Part shown: in pieces, positions 40,393 through 47,924 of the stretch | Layout of the letters: every line of letters begins with the position of its first letter | Numbering within the stretch: position 1 is the stretch's first letter | Assembly: GCA_900769405.1 (NCBI GenBank) | Contig: CAAGGL010000028.1 | Location: forward strand, 1 to 49,985 | Direction: 5' to 3' | DNA length: 49,985 bases | DNA from: an uncultured Alistipes sp. | Lineage (GTDB): Bacteria; Bacteroidota; Bacteroidia; Bacteroidales; Rikenellaceae | Made by a program: the position numbers and the translations under genes | Notes under the pieces: generated by a model | What the model was told of the DNA's origin: nothing | The model's database searches: none | What the model saw: only the letters and a program-made list of their open reading frames with translations

Positions 40393-41355
40393 TTACTCCT
40401 CCGAGATCACTACGAAGGTCGGCACAACACGCTCGATACGCTCGGGACGCTTGCCACCGTCGCTGGGGTGATTAACCAGCTCACCGTCCCAATTCACGAT
40501 TGCCGACGAGCCTCCACCATCGAGATTAACGCCCTCAACTACTCCAAGCTCCATCAAGAACTCAGCCAACTCCGACAGCGTACAGCCGACACTGCCATTC
40601 ATACCGCGACCATCGACAACCATAATCACCAGCTTACCGTCGTCGGTCAGACCGATTGCCGTGCGGTTGTGGCGCGCCTTACCGCCGATCGTGCGATAAT
40701 ATGACTCGCCGAGCGAGCTTTCGAGCGACACATCGCGACCATTCTTAACCAACATCGGACCTGCGGCTACGGCGTCAACCACCTGCCACGGATACGATCC
40801 GAGCTGACCCACTGCGGGAGGCGCGGGAGCATACAGACGCAACGAGTCGTCGTTACCCACTGCAAAGGGATAGACGTAGGGATGATTATCCTTCTCGGGC
40901 TGGCAGTAGATCCACTGAGCCTCATACGAGCCGTCGGGCATCTGTCCAAACGCCGCGTGGATCGGGAAGACCTCGACCTTTTGACCATTCGCCGCAGTGC
41001 GGTTCACCGAGCGAACATCCGCCGCATCGACTTTACCCTCATTCACCAGCAGGCTGACCGATTCGAGCGTACGCATATTGAAGAAACCGGCATTGGCAAC
41101 CACCACAGGCTTACCCTCGCCATACTCCGACCAAGCGGCATAGAGTTTCGACGGCGTAGTACCGCCCTCAACCTCTACTGCATTAAATTTCAAGTGTTTA
41201 TTCGCGTCCTGATCAATCACGAAAGCAAACCATACGTAAGGCTTGCCATCGGCGTGATTGGCACGTCGTTCGATAAATTTCACACCTCGCGGAGCGCGTG
41301 CCGCCACGGGCAGCAACATCAACACGAGAATCACGGTCGTAAGTAGTCGTTTCAT
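40393..41355 (-). CDS. Phosphodiester glycosidase (NAGPA-like) family protein
   Basis: The 320-residue protein has a signal peptide and the NAGPA/phosphodiester glycosidase signature: ANAGFFNM, RTAIGLTDDGKLVIMVVDGR, LSELAEFLMELGVVEGVNLD, GGGSSAIVNW and PSDGGKRPERI. Family members remove GlcNAc from phosphodiesters or cleave similar glycan links; some act on wall polymers. The substrate here is unknown. It is exported and transcribed alone. Confidence 0.9.
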   Translation of the reverse strand: MKRLLTTVILVLMLLPVAARAPRGVKFIERRANHADGKPYVWFAFVIDQDANKHLKFNAVEVEGGTTPSKLYAAWSEYGEGKPVVVANAGFFNMRTLESVSLLVNEGKVDAADVRSVNRTAANGQKVEVFPIHAAFGQMPDGSYEAQWIYCQPEKDNHPYVYPFAVGNDDSLRLYAPAPPAVGQLGSYPWQVVDAVAAGPMLVKNGRDVSLESSLGESYYRTIGGKARHNRTAIGLTDDGKLVIMVVDGRGMNGSVGCTLSELAEFLMELGVVEGVNLDGGGSSAIVNWDGELVNHPSDGGKRPERIERVVPTFVVISEE

Positions 41356-41415
41356 AGATTTTAGAAGTATTTGTTCGATAATTTGAGTTAAAGATAGCGA
41401 AAAACTGTCGAAATA

Positions 41416-41446
41416 TTTGCTAACATAAATAAAATTTATAACTTTG
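41416..41446 (+). promoter_or_regulatory. Promoter of oxyR
   Basis: TTTG (41416-41419), 19-bp spacer, TAACTTTG (41439-41446), an exact match. A TATCTTTA (41396-41389) on the minus strand may serve the divergent glycosidase gene. Confidence 0.75.
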
Positions 41447-41480
41447 CCTACGGAAATAAGTTATAACCCATCCCTCAACT

Positions 41481-42371
41481 ATGACTATCATTCAACTCGA
41501 ATACCTGTTGGCCGTCGCCAACTGCGGCAGTTTTTCGCTCGCATCGGAGCACTGTTTCGTGACTCAACCCTCGCTCAGTATGCAGATCAAAGCTCTCGAA
41601 GAGGAGCTGGGTGTGGTACTGCTCGACCGCTCGAAAAAACCCGTGATCCCGACCGAGGCGGGCGAAGTCGTATTGGAGCAGGCGCGCCAAACGCTGGCAG
41701 CGTATAACTATATCCGTGAGGCAGTTAGCGAATTGAAGGGCGAAACATCGGGTAAACTTCGTCTGGGTGTCATTCCCACCATTGCGCCCTACTTGCTGCA
41801 CAAATTTATTCCCGAATTTGCGCAACGCTACCCGCGTGTCGAGTTGGAGATCAAGGAGATGGTGACGCAGGATATCATCGCCGCCCTCAAACGCGACGCA
41901 ATCGACGCCGCGCTGGTTGCAAGCGGCACCTGCGGCGACGGAATCAACGAGCAGGAGCTCTTCGACGACCGTTTCTTTGCATACGTTTCGACCTCGAATC
42001 CGCTCTACGAGCGCAGCAATATCCGCATCGAGGATATCGACCTCAAACAGCTCCTGCTGCTGAGCGACGGACACTGTATGCGTGACCAGATCATCGAGCT
42101 ATGTCAGGCGCGCAACCATATGCCCTCGCACTACTATTTCGAGAGTGGTTCGATCGACACTCTGATGCGCATCGTCGATTCGACCTCACTGATGACCATC
42201 ATTCCCGAAATGTCAGTCGAGTTCGTTCCCGCACACCACCGCAGTCAGGTCAAGCAGCTGGCCAAAGGCGCCACCTCGCGCAAGATCGCCATTGCCGTAC
42301 GTCGCACCTACGTCAAGACCTCGATTATCAACGCCTTGAAAGAGGTTATCCTCGACCGCGTACAGAAGTAA
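41481..42371 (+). CDS. oxyR: Hydrogen peroxide-inducible regulator OxyR
   Basis: The 296-residue LysR-type regulator has an N-terminal helix-turn-helix (FSLASEHCFVTQPSLSMQIK) and the redox loop SDGHCMRDQIIELC, whose Cys199 and Cys208 carry the same numbers as in E. coli OxyR. Peroxide forms the 199-208 disulfide and turns on catalase and peroxidase genes. No such target lies next to it. A terminator follows directly. Confidence 0.95.
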   Translation: MTIIQLEYLLAVANCGSFSLASEHCFVTQPSLSMQIKALEEELGVVLLDRSKKPVIPTEAGEVVLEQARQTLAAYNYIREAVSELKGETSGKLRLGVIPTIAPYLLHKFIPEFAQRYPRVELEIKEMVTQDIIAALKRDAIDAALVASGTCGDGINEQELFDDRFFAYVSTSNPLYERSNIRIEDIDLKQLLLLSDGHCMRDQIIELCQARNHMPSHYYFESGSIDTLMRIVDSTSLMTIIPEMSVEFVPAHHRSQVKQLAKGATSRKIAIAVRRTYVKTSIINALKEVILDRVQK

Positions 42372-42394
42372 AATTCCCCCGAAAGCAATATCAA

Positions 42395-42425
42395 GCCACG
42401 TCCAACAGGGCGTGGCATTTCTTTT
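42395..42425 (+). terminator. oxyR terminator
   Basis: GCCACGTCC (42395-42403) pairs with GGGCGTGGC (42408-42416), one G-U, followed by ATTTCTTTT. Confidence 0.75.
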
Positions 42426-42466
42426 ATTCACGATTCAAAATCATTGACTCTGCTTTTGTAATTGGG

Positions 42467-42535
42467 CAAGTTCGGGGGCTGGGGCGGTCGCCGAAGGCGA
42501 GCCCCCGAACTTGGGCAGTTTTCGCAAAAACTGCC
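42467..42535. repeat. Compound hairpin element
   Basis: A perfect 14-bp inverted repeat (CAAGTTCGGGGGCT 42467-42480, AGCCCCCGAACTTG 42500-42513) encloses a smaller CGCC/GGCG hairpin. A second perfect hairpin follows at once: GGCAGTTTT (42514-42522) with AAAACTGCC (42527-42535). It is outside any gene and GC-rich in an AT-rich spacer. It may be a REP-like mobile repeat. Confidence 0.75.
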
Positions 42536-42570
42536 ATTAATTTCTCTCAAAATCTAATTGTGAATTGAAT

Positions 42571-42592
42571 AGCTCCTCAGTCCGCGCAGAGA
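42571..42592 (-). repeat. Dispersed 22-bp repeat, copy 1
   Basis: On the minus strand it matches 49776-49797 at 20 of 22 positions (core GCGYGGACTGMGGAGCT). An adjacent CAAAATCAAC on the minus strand is also found at the right edge (49847-49856). The rest of 42593-42671 holds nothing I can support. Confidence 0.6.
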
Positions 42593-42671
42593 GTTGATTT
42601 TGGCTTATTAAAACCAATTTCTCTGCTCTAAAAGGGAGATTTTATCCAAAAAAGGGCGAATGTCGCGCGGG

Positions 42672-42705
42672 TTTGCAAAATATTTGATAGAAATGGTTAT
42701 CTTTG
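42672..42705 (+). promoter_or_regulatory. Promoter of the rsfS-ftsH-cdsA-psd operon
   Basis: TTTG (42672-42675), 22-bp spacer, TATCTTTG (42698-42705). The leader is about 110 bases, longer than most here. Confidence 0.6.
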
Positions 42706-42820
42706 CGGTTTGAATAATATTGGTATCCGCGCGCTCGCGTATAGGGCGGAGTGCCAACCATTCAAACAAAACCAACATTTGAATTAACAAAAACATTAAA
42801 AATACCAACAAACGAAATTT

Positions 42821-43171
42821 ATGGAAAAACTGATAAACACTATCGTAGGAGCTATTCAGGACAAGAAGGGTAAGAACGTCGTATCGCTCGATTTGACAGG
42901 TTTCGATGGCGCAATCTGCTCGCATTTCGTGATCTGCAACGCCGACTCGACCACTCAGGTGGCAGCTATCGCTGACGGTATCGAGGAGAAGGTGTTCGAG
43001 CAGCTGCACGAGAAGGTGCACCGCATCGAGGGTATGACCAATGCCGTTTGGGTTGCGGTTGACTACGTTGATGTTGTGGTACACATCTTCCAGTCGGAGT
43101 TGCGCGACTTCTACCGCTTGGAGCAGTTGTGGGCCGACGCTCCCCGCACCGAGTATCCCTATGAGGAGTAA
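42821..43171 (+). CDS. rsfS: Ribosome silencing factor RsfS
   Basis: The 116-residue protein has the RsfS/DUF143 fold: NVVSLDLTGFDGAICSHFVI, RIEGMTNAVWVAVDYVDVVV and HIFQSELRDFYRLEQLWADA. It binds L14 and blocks subunit joining when nutrients are short. It is the first gene of a tight operon with ftsH. Confidence 0.95.
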   Translation: MEKLINTIVGAIQDKKGKNVVSLDLTGFDGAICSHFVICNADSTTQVAAIADGIEEKVFEQLHEKVHRIEGMTNAVWVAVDYVDVVVHIFQSELRDFYRLEQLWADAPRTEYPYEE

Positions 43172-43200
43172 TCAGACAGCAGTGAATTAACATAGAATTT

Positions 43201-45195
43201 ATGGCAAAACAGAATAGAAAGAACACCCCCCCGTTTTTCAATCGTACCGCATCGATGATGGGTATGTTTTGGGGTGGTCTGTTGATCTTCATCATCGGCT
43301 GGGGAATGCTCTCGGGCGACAAAGGCGAGCCCGTCGAGACGGATTGGAGCGTTGTCGAGCAGATGGTCGCTAATGGCGAGGTTGCGCAGATCAACATCGT
43401 GAACAAGGAGAAGGCTGAGGTCGAGCTGACCGAGCAGGCGATCGAGAAGTATCGCCAGCAGCCCGAGTATAAGAATATTCCCGAGGGCGGTCCGATGCAG
43501 CTCTACTTCACCATCGGTTCGGTCGATGCCTTCCGCGAGGATCTGGCAGCAGCCGAGGCGGGTACGGAGCACAAGACCGTTGTCAAGTACGAGAAGCGCG
43601 AGGATCGCTGGTTGAACATCGTGGGCAACCTGCTTCCGTGGTTGCTGATCATCGGTTTTTGGGTATTTATGATGCGTTCGGCACGTGGCGGCGGTGGCGG
43701 CAACGTGATGAACGTGGGCAAGGCGCGTGCGCAGGTCTATGACAAGGACAACAACGAAAACCGCGTGACGTTCAAGGACGTTGCGGGTATGGAGGAGGCC
43801 AAGCAGGAGATTATGGAGATCGTCGATTTCCTACGTAACCCGCAGAAATACCGCGAGTTGGGCGGCAAGATTCCGAAGGGTGCTCTGCTTGTAGGTCCTC
43901 CGGGAACGGGTAAGACGATGTTGGCTAAGGCCGTTGCGGGCGAGGCTAACGTACCCTTCTTGTCGATCAGCGGCTCGGACTTCGTCGAGATGTTCGTCGG
44001 CGTGGGTGCGTCGCGTGTTCGTGACCTGTTCCAGCAGGCGAAGGAGAAGGCTCCGTGCATCGTCTTTATTGACGAGATCGACGCCATCGGTCGTGCGCGT
44101 GGCAAGAATGCAGGTTTCTCGGGCAATGACGAGCGCGAGAATACACTGAACCAGATGCTGACCGAGATGGACGGCTTTGCGACCAATTCGGGTGTGATCG
44201 TATTGGCGGCAACCAACCGCGCAGATATTTTGGACAAGGCGCTGATGCGTGCAGGTCGTTTCGACCGACAGATTGACGTGGGTCTGCCCGATGTGAAGGA
44301 GCGCGAGGCGATCTTCGGCGTACACACCCGCAAGTTGCGTTGTGAGGAGGGTATCAGCCACGAATTTCTGGCAAAGCAGACGGCAGGTTTCTCGGGTGCC
44401 GACATCGCCAATGTCTGCAACGAAGCGGCTCTGATCGCTGCTCGTCACAACAAGAAGAAGATTACCAAGGAGGATTTCCTTGCCGCTATCGACCGTATCG
44501 TCGGCGGCTTGGAGAAGAAGAATACCGTAATGACCGCTAAGGAGCGTTACGCTACGGCAGTTCACGAGGCGGGTCACGCGGCGGTGATGTGGTTGTTGCC
44601 CGAGTGCGACCCCGTAGTGAAGGTTACGATCATTCCGCGCGGCAAGAGCCTCGGCGCAACGTGGTATCTGCCCGAGGAGCGTACGCATATCACAAGCGGT
44701 AACCTGCGCCAGCGAATGAGCGGTATGGTTGCGGGTCGTGTGGCGGAGCAGACATTCCTCGGCACGATCGGCACGGGTGCACTGAACGACTTGGAGCGCA
44801 CGAGCAATATGGCCTACGCAATGGTTGCATACTACGGTATGAGCGACAAGATCGGCAACGTCAGCTACTACGACTCGACGGGTCAGCGCGACGCCTTCAC
44901 CAAGCCGTTCAGCGAGCAGACTGCACGCGAGATCGACGAGGAGGTACGCCGTCTGATTGACGAGGCTACGGACGAGGCTCGCACACTGATCGAGACTAAC
45001 CGCGAGAAGGTGCAGCGTCTGGCCGAAATGCTGGTTGAGAAGGAGACCGTCTTTGCGGAGGATATCGAGGCAATCTTTGGTCGCTCGGCACACGACGAGC
45101 GCAAGGCGGCCGAGACACCTGCGACTGAGCCCGCAGCTGAGGCTACTGACGAGCCGCAGAGCGAAGGCGACCTGGTCACAGCAGCCGCAGAATAG
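43201..45195 (+). CDS. ftsH: ATP-dependent zinc metalloprotease FtsH
   Basis: The 664-residue protein has two membrane helices (about 19-37 and 141-158) around a periplasmic domain. The AAA+ domain has Walker A GPPGTGKT (232-239), Walker B IVFIDEIDAIG and the pore motif FVEMFVG; the peptidase domain has the zinc site HEAGH (455-459). The tail after about 640 is rich in Ala, Glu and Thr. It extracts and degrades membrane proteins and short-lived regulators. A run of seven C in codons 9-11 is present but short. Confidence 0.97.
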   Translation: MAKQNRKNTPPFFNRTASMMGMFWGGLLIFIIGWGMLSGDKGEPVETDWSVVEQMVANGEVAQINIVNKEKAEVELTEQAIEKYRQQPEYKNIPEGGPMQLYFTIGSVDAFREDLAAAEAGTEHKTVVKYEKREDRWLNIVGNLLPWLLIIGFWVFMMRSARGGGGGNVMNVGKARAQVYDKDNNENRVTFKDVAGMEEAKQEIMEIVDFLRNPQKYRELGGKIPKGALLVGPPGTGKTMLAKAVAGEANVPFLSISGSDFVEMFVGVGASRVRDLFQQAKEKAPCIVFIDEIDAIGRARGKNAGFSGNDERENTLNQMLTEMDGFATNSGVIVLAATNRADILDKALMRAGRFDRQIDVGLPDVKEREAIFGVHTRKLRCEEGISHEFLAKQTAGFSGADIANVCNEAALIAARHNKKKITKEDFLAAIDRIVGGLEKKNTVMTAKERYATAVHEAGHAAVMWLLPECDPVVKVTIIPRGKSLGATWYLPEERTHITSGNLRQRMSGMVAGRVAEQTFLGTIGTGALNDLERTSNMAYAMVAYYGMSDKIGNVSYYDSTGQRDAFTKPFSEQTAREIDEEVRRLIDEATDEARTLIETNREKVQRLAEMLVEKETVFAEDIEAIFGRSAHDERKAAETPATEPAAEATDEPQSEGDLVTAAAE

Positions 45196-45224
45196 AGAAC
45201 GACACCTAACTTAAATCTGAGATA

Positions 45225-46079
45225 ATGATGAATCCGAAAATTAAAGACATATTGGTACGCGCGGCATCGGGCGTGGTGATGTTGGCCGTGATGCTGACAG
45301 CGATCCTCTGCTCGCCGTGGAGCTTCGGAGCGTTGCTCTTGGTGATCACTGCGGGCGTGGTGTGGGAGCACCTGCGTCTGTCGGAGCACTGCGGCGTACA
45401 ACCCCAGAAGGTGATGGCGATGGGACTTGCGATGTTGGTGGTAGCACCCTTCGCTTTTCTGTTCAATGGCGAGTACCAGATAACCGAGGCGGTAGCGATC
45501 GTCTTCCTGATGATGTTCGTGATAATGATCGCAATGCTGCTCGTTCTCTTTGTCGAGATGTATCGCGAAAGCGAGACGCCGATCCAGAACGTTGGCGCAA
45601 CACTGCTGTCCATACTTCAAGTGGCACTGCCGATCGCTATGCTTGCACTGCTGCCCTCGTTGGGTGTGGCGGGCTACAACGCTTGGCGCGTGGTGGCGTT
45701 CTTCTCGATCATCTGGGCAAACGATGTCTTTGCATTTTTGGTCGGTATCACGCTGGGTCGCCACCGTCTGTTCGAGCGAATCTCTCCCAAGAAGTCGTGG
45801 GAGGGTTTCTTCGGCGGTATCGTAGCGGCTGTCGGCGCGGCACTGCTGTCGGCTCACCTGCTGGGTGAGGATATGATGGTTTGGGCAGGCATAGGTCTGA
45901 TCGGAGCGCTCGCAGCGGTTGTGGGCGATCTGGTGGAGTCGATGTTCAAGCGCTCGGCCGGAGTCAAGGATAGCGGCGCGATTATGCCCGGTCACGGCGG
46001 CTGGTTTGACCGTTTCGACGCTGTGCTGTTCGCGGCCCCCGCAGTGGTGATCTATCTGTTCATTATCGAATTTATTTAA
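45225..46079 (+). CDS. cdsA: Phosphatidate cytidylyltransferase
   Basis: The 284-residue protein has about eight membrane helices and the CDP-alcohol signature SPKKSWEGFFGG and GDLVESMFKRSAGVKDSGAI, then MPGHGGWFDRFDA. It makes CDP-diacylglycerol from phosphatidate and CTP, the branch point to PE, PG and cardiolipin. It lies 29 bases after ftsH and 20 before psd. Start at either of two adjacent ATG codons (45225, 45228). Confidence 0.95.
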   Translation: MMNPKIKDILVRAASGVVMLAVMLTAILCSPWSFGALLLVITAGVVWEHLRLSEHCGVQPQKVMAMGLAMLVVAPFAFLFNGEYQITEAVAIVFLMMFVIMIAMLLVLFVEMYRESETPIQNVGATLLSILQVALPIAMLALLPSLGVAGYNAWRVVAFFSIIWANDVFAFLVGITLGRHRLFERISPKKSWEGFFGGIVAAVGAALLSAHLLGEDMMVWAGIGLIGALAAVVGDLVESMFKRSAGVKDSGAIMPGHGGWFDRFDAVLFAAPAVVIYLFIIEFI

Positions 46080-46099
46080 TCGCAAAATATACCTGAACT

Positions 46100-46765
46100 A
46101 TGAAGATAAACAAAGAGGGACTTAAAATTATCGCAACCACGGGACTGATCGTGGCTATCATCCTGGCGGGTAACTGCCTGCTGTCGATCTATGGTCTGCT
46201 GCCGATGTGGGCAACAATCCTGATTTTGGTTGCAGCATTGGGTCTGTGGGGCTTTGTGACGGCATTCTTCCGCGAGCCTGCACGCCCGACACTGACCGAC
46301 AAGGAGATCGTATTCTCGCCCTGCGACGGTGAGGTCGTGGTGGTCGAGCAGACCGACGAGAATGAATACCTCGGTTGCAAGTGCTTGCAGATCTCGATCT
46401 TTATGTCGGTTTACAACGTACACGTCAATTGGTATCCCGTGGCGGGCGAGGTTGAGTACTTCAAGTATCACCCCGGCAAGTTCCTGGTGGCTTGGCACCC
46501 CAAGTCGTCGGAGGAGAACGAGCGCACCACTACGGTCGTAAATACGGGCAAGCATAAGGTGCTGTTCCGCCAGATTGCAGGTTTCGTGGCACGCCGTATC
46601 GTTTCGTATGCCGAAGTGGGCAAGAAGGTCGAGCAGAACTCGAAGTGCGGTTTCATCAAGTTTGGTTCGCGCGTGGACCTGCTGCTGCCGCTCGACTGCG
46701 AGCCGCTGGTGAAGATCGGCGATAAGGTGGTCGGTTCGCAGACCCCGCTGGTACGACTCAAATAG
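46100..46765 (+). CDS. psd: Phosphatidylserine decarboxylase proenzyme
   Basis: The 221-residue protein is of the short Psd-A type: two N-terminal membrane helices, SPCDGEVV, a candidate His in YNVHVNWYP, and the self-cleavage site Gly189-Ser190 in IKFGSRVD, where Ser becomes the pyruvoyl cofactor. It makes phosphatidylethanolamine. It sits just after cdsA, whose product feeds phosphatidylserine synthesis; a pssA gene is not in the window. Confidence 0.93.
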   Translation: MKINKEGLKIIATTGLIVAIILAGNCLLSIYGLLPMWATILILVAALGLWGFVTAFFREPARPTLTDKEIVFSPCDGEVVVVEQTDENEYLGCKCLQISIFMSVYNVHVNWYPVAGEVEYFKYHPGKFLVAWHPKSSEENERTTTVVNTGKHKVLFRQIAGFVARRIVSYAEVGKKVEQNSKCGFIKFGSRVDLLLPLDCEPLVKIGDKVVGSQTPLVRLK

Positions 46766-46793
46766 ACGAACAAACTAAACACAAATTGAGCAG

Positions 46794-47924
46794 ATGAATA
46801 TTCAATCGATACCTACATCGTGGCGTTTCGCGCTGGGCCTCGCGGCGACGGCCGTGGCTCTGTTTCTGCTGTGGTATTTCAGCGACATCGTGATCTATAT
46901 CTTGATCTCGGCCGTGTTGGGTATCATCGGACGACCGCTGGTGCGCCGCCTCTCGATCATCAAGATTCGCGGTCGATATATCTCGCGCGGCATTGCGGCA
47001 CTGATTACCACAGTGCTGATGTGGGCACTGTTCGCGACATTCTTTTCGATATTCATCCCTCTGATCTTCAATAAACTGAATCAATTTGCCAACATCGATA
47101 TGGTGCAGGTGATCAGCTCGATCAACGACCCGATCATCGCTTTGCAGGAGCACCTGAGCGAAACGTTCTCGATCCCGATGCGCGAGTTCTCGCTGACCGA
47201 CACCATCGCAGCGTCGATCCGCGAGTGGCTGAATATCGACGTTGTGAATAGCGTTGTCGGCTCGTTCGTTTCGACTGCGACGAGTTTCGTGATTGCGCTC
47301 TTCTCGATCACGTTCATCACCTTCTTCTTCTTGAAGGAGGACGATCTGTTCTACTCGATGGTCACGACCATCTTCCCGAAACGCTACGAAGATAACATCA
47401 CCCGCGCGCTGGATTCGGTGACCGTACTGCTGGTGCGCTACTTTACGGGTATCCTGGCCGAGTCGTTCATTATGATGATCATTGTGTCGTTCATTCTGCT
47501 GCTCTTCGGGGCAAGTGGCGAGAACGCATTCTTTACGGGTCTGATTGTGGGCGTGTTGAACGTAATCCCGTACGTTGGTCCGCTGATCGGATTCTCGATC
47601 GGTCTGTTCGTGGGTCTGGTTAGCCCGATCGAGGGTATGACCCTCACACAGACACTGCTGGCTACGGGTGGCACGATCCTCACGGCACAGGGATTGGATA
47701 ACTTTGTGCTGCAACCCGTGCTCTACTCCAATCGCGTCAAGGCGCATCCGTTGGAGATATTTATTGTGATTTTGATTGCCGGCAATTTGGCCGGCGTGGT
47801 GGGTATGCTGCTGGCAATACCCTCATATACGGTCATTCGCGTCTTCGCCAAGGAGTTCTTCTACAACTTCCGACTGGTGCAGGCCCTGACCGAAAACTTG
47901 ACAACTGACGAAGAAAAACGATGA
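46794..47924 (+). CDS. AI-2E family transporter (PF01594)
   Basis: The 376-residue protein has about eight membrane helices and the family core ALFSITFITFFFLKEDDLFY, then GVLNVIPYVGPLIG and GLDNFVLQPVLYSNRVKAHP. Members include the AI-2 exporter TqsA and Na+/H+ antiporters; the substrate is not predictable. It lies 28 bases after psd and overlaps the next frame by four bases (ATGA), so translation of the two is coupled. Confidence 0.9.
   Translation: MNIQSIPTSWRFALGLAATAVALFLLWYFSDIVIYILISAVLGIIGRPLVRRLSIIKIRGRYISRGIAALITTVLMWALFATFFSIFIPLIFNKLNQFANIDMVQVISSINDPIIALQEHLSETFSIPMREFSLTDTIAASIREWLNIDVVNSVVGSFVSTATSFVIALFSITFITFFFLKEDDLFYSMVTTIFPKRYEDNITRALDSVTVLLVRYFTGILAESFIMMIIVSFILLLFGASGENAFFTGLIVGVLNVIPYVGPLIGFSIGLFVGLVSPIEGMTLTQTLLATGGTILTAQGLDNFVLQPVLYSNRVKAHPLEIFIVILIAGNLAGVVGMLLAIPSYTVIRVFAKEFFYNFRLVQALTENLTTDEEKR

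Noticed and set aside
43225..43232. Run of seven C near the start of ftsH as a second phase-variable tract
   Set aside because: It is short, and ftsH is essential or nearly so; an off state would not be tolerated.
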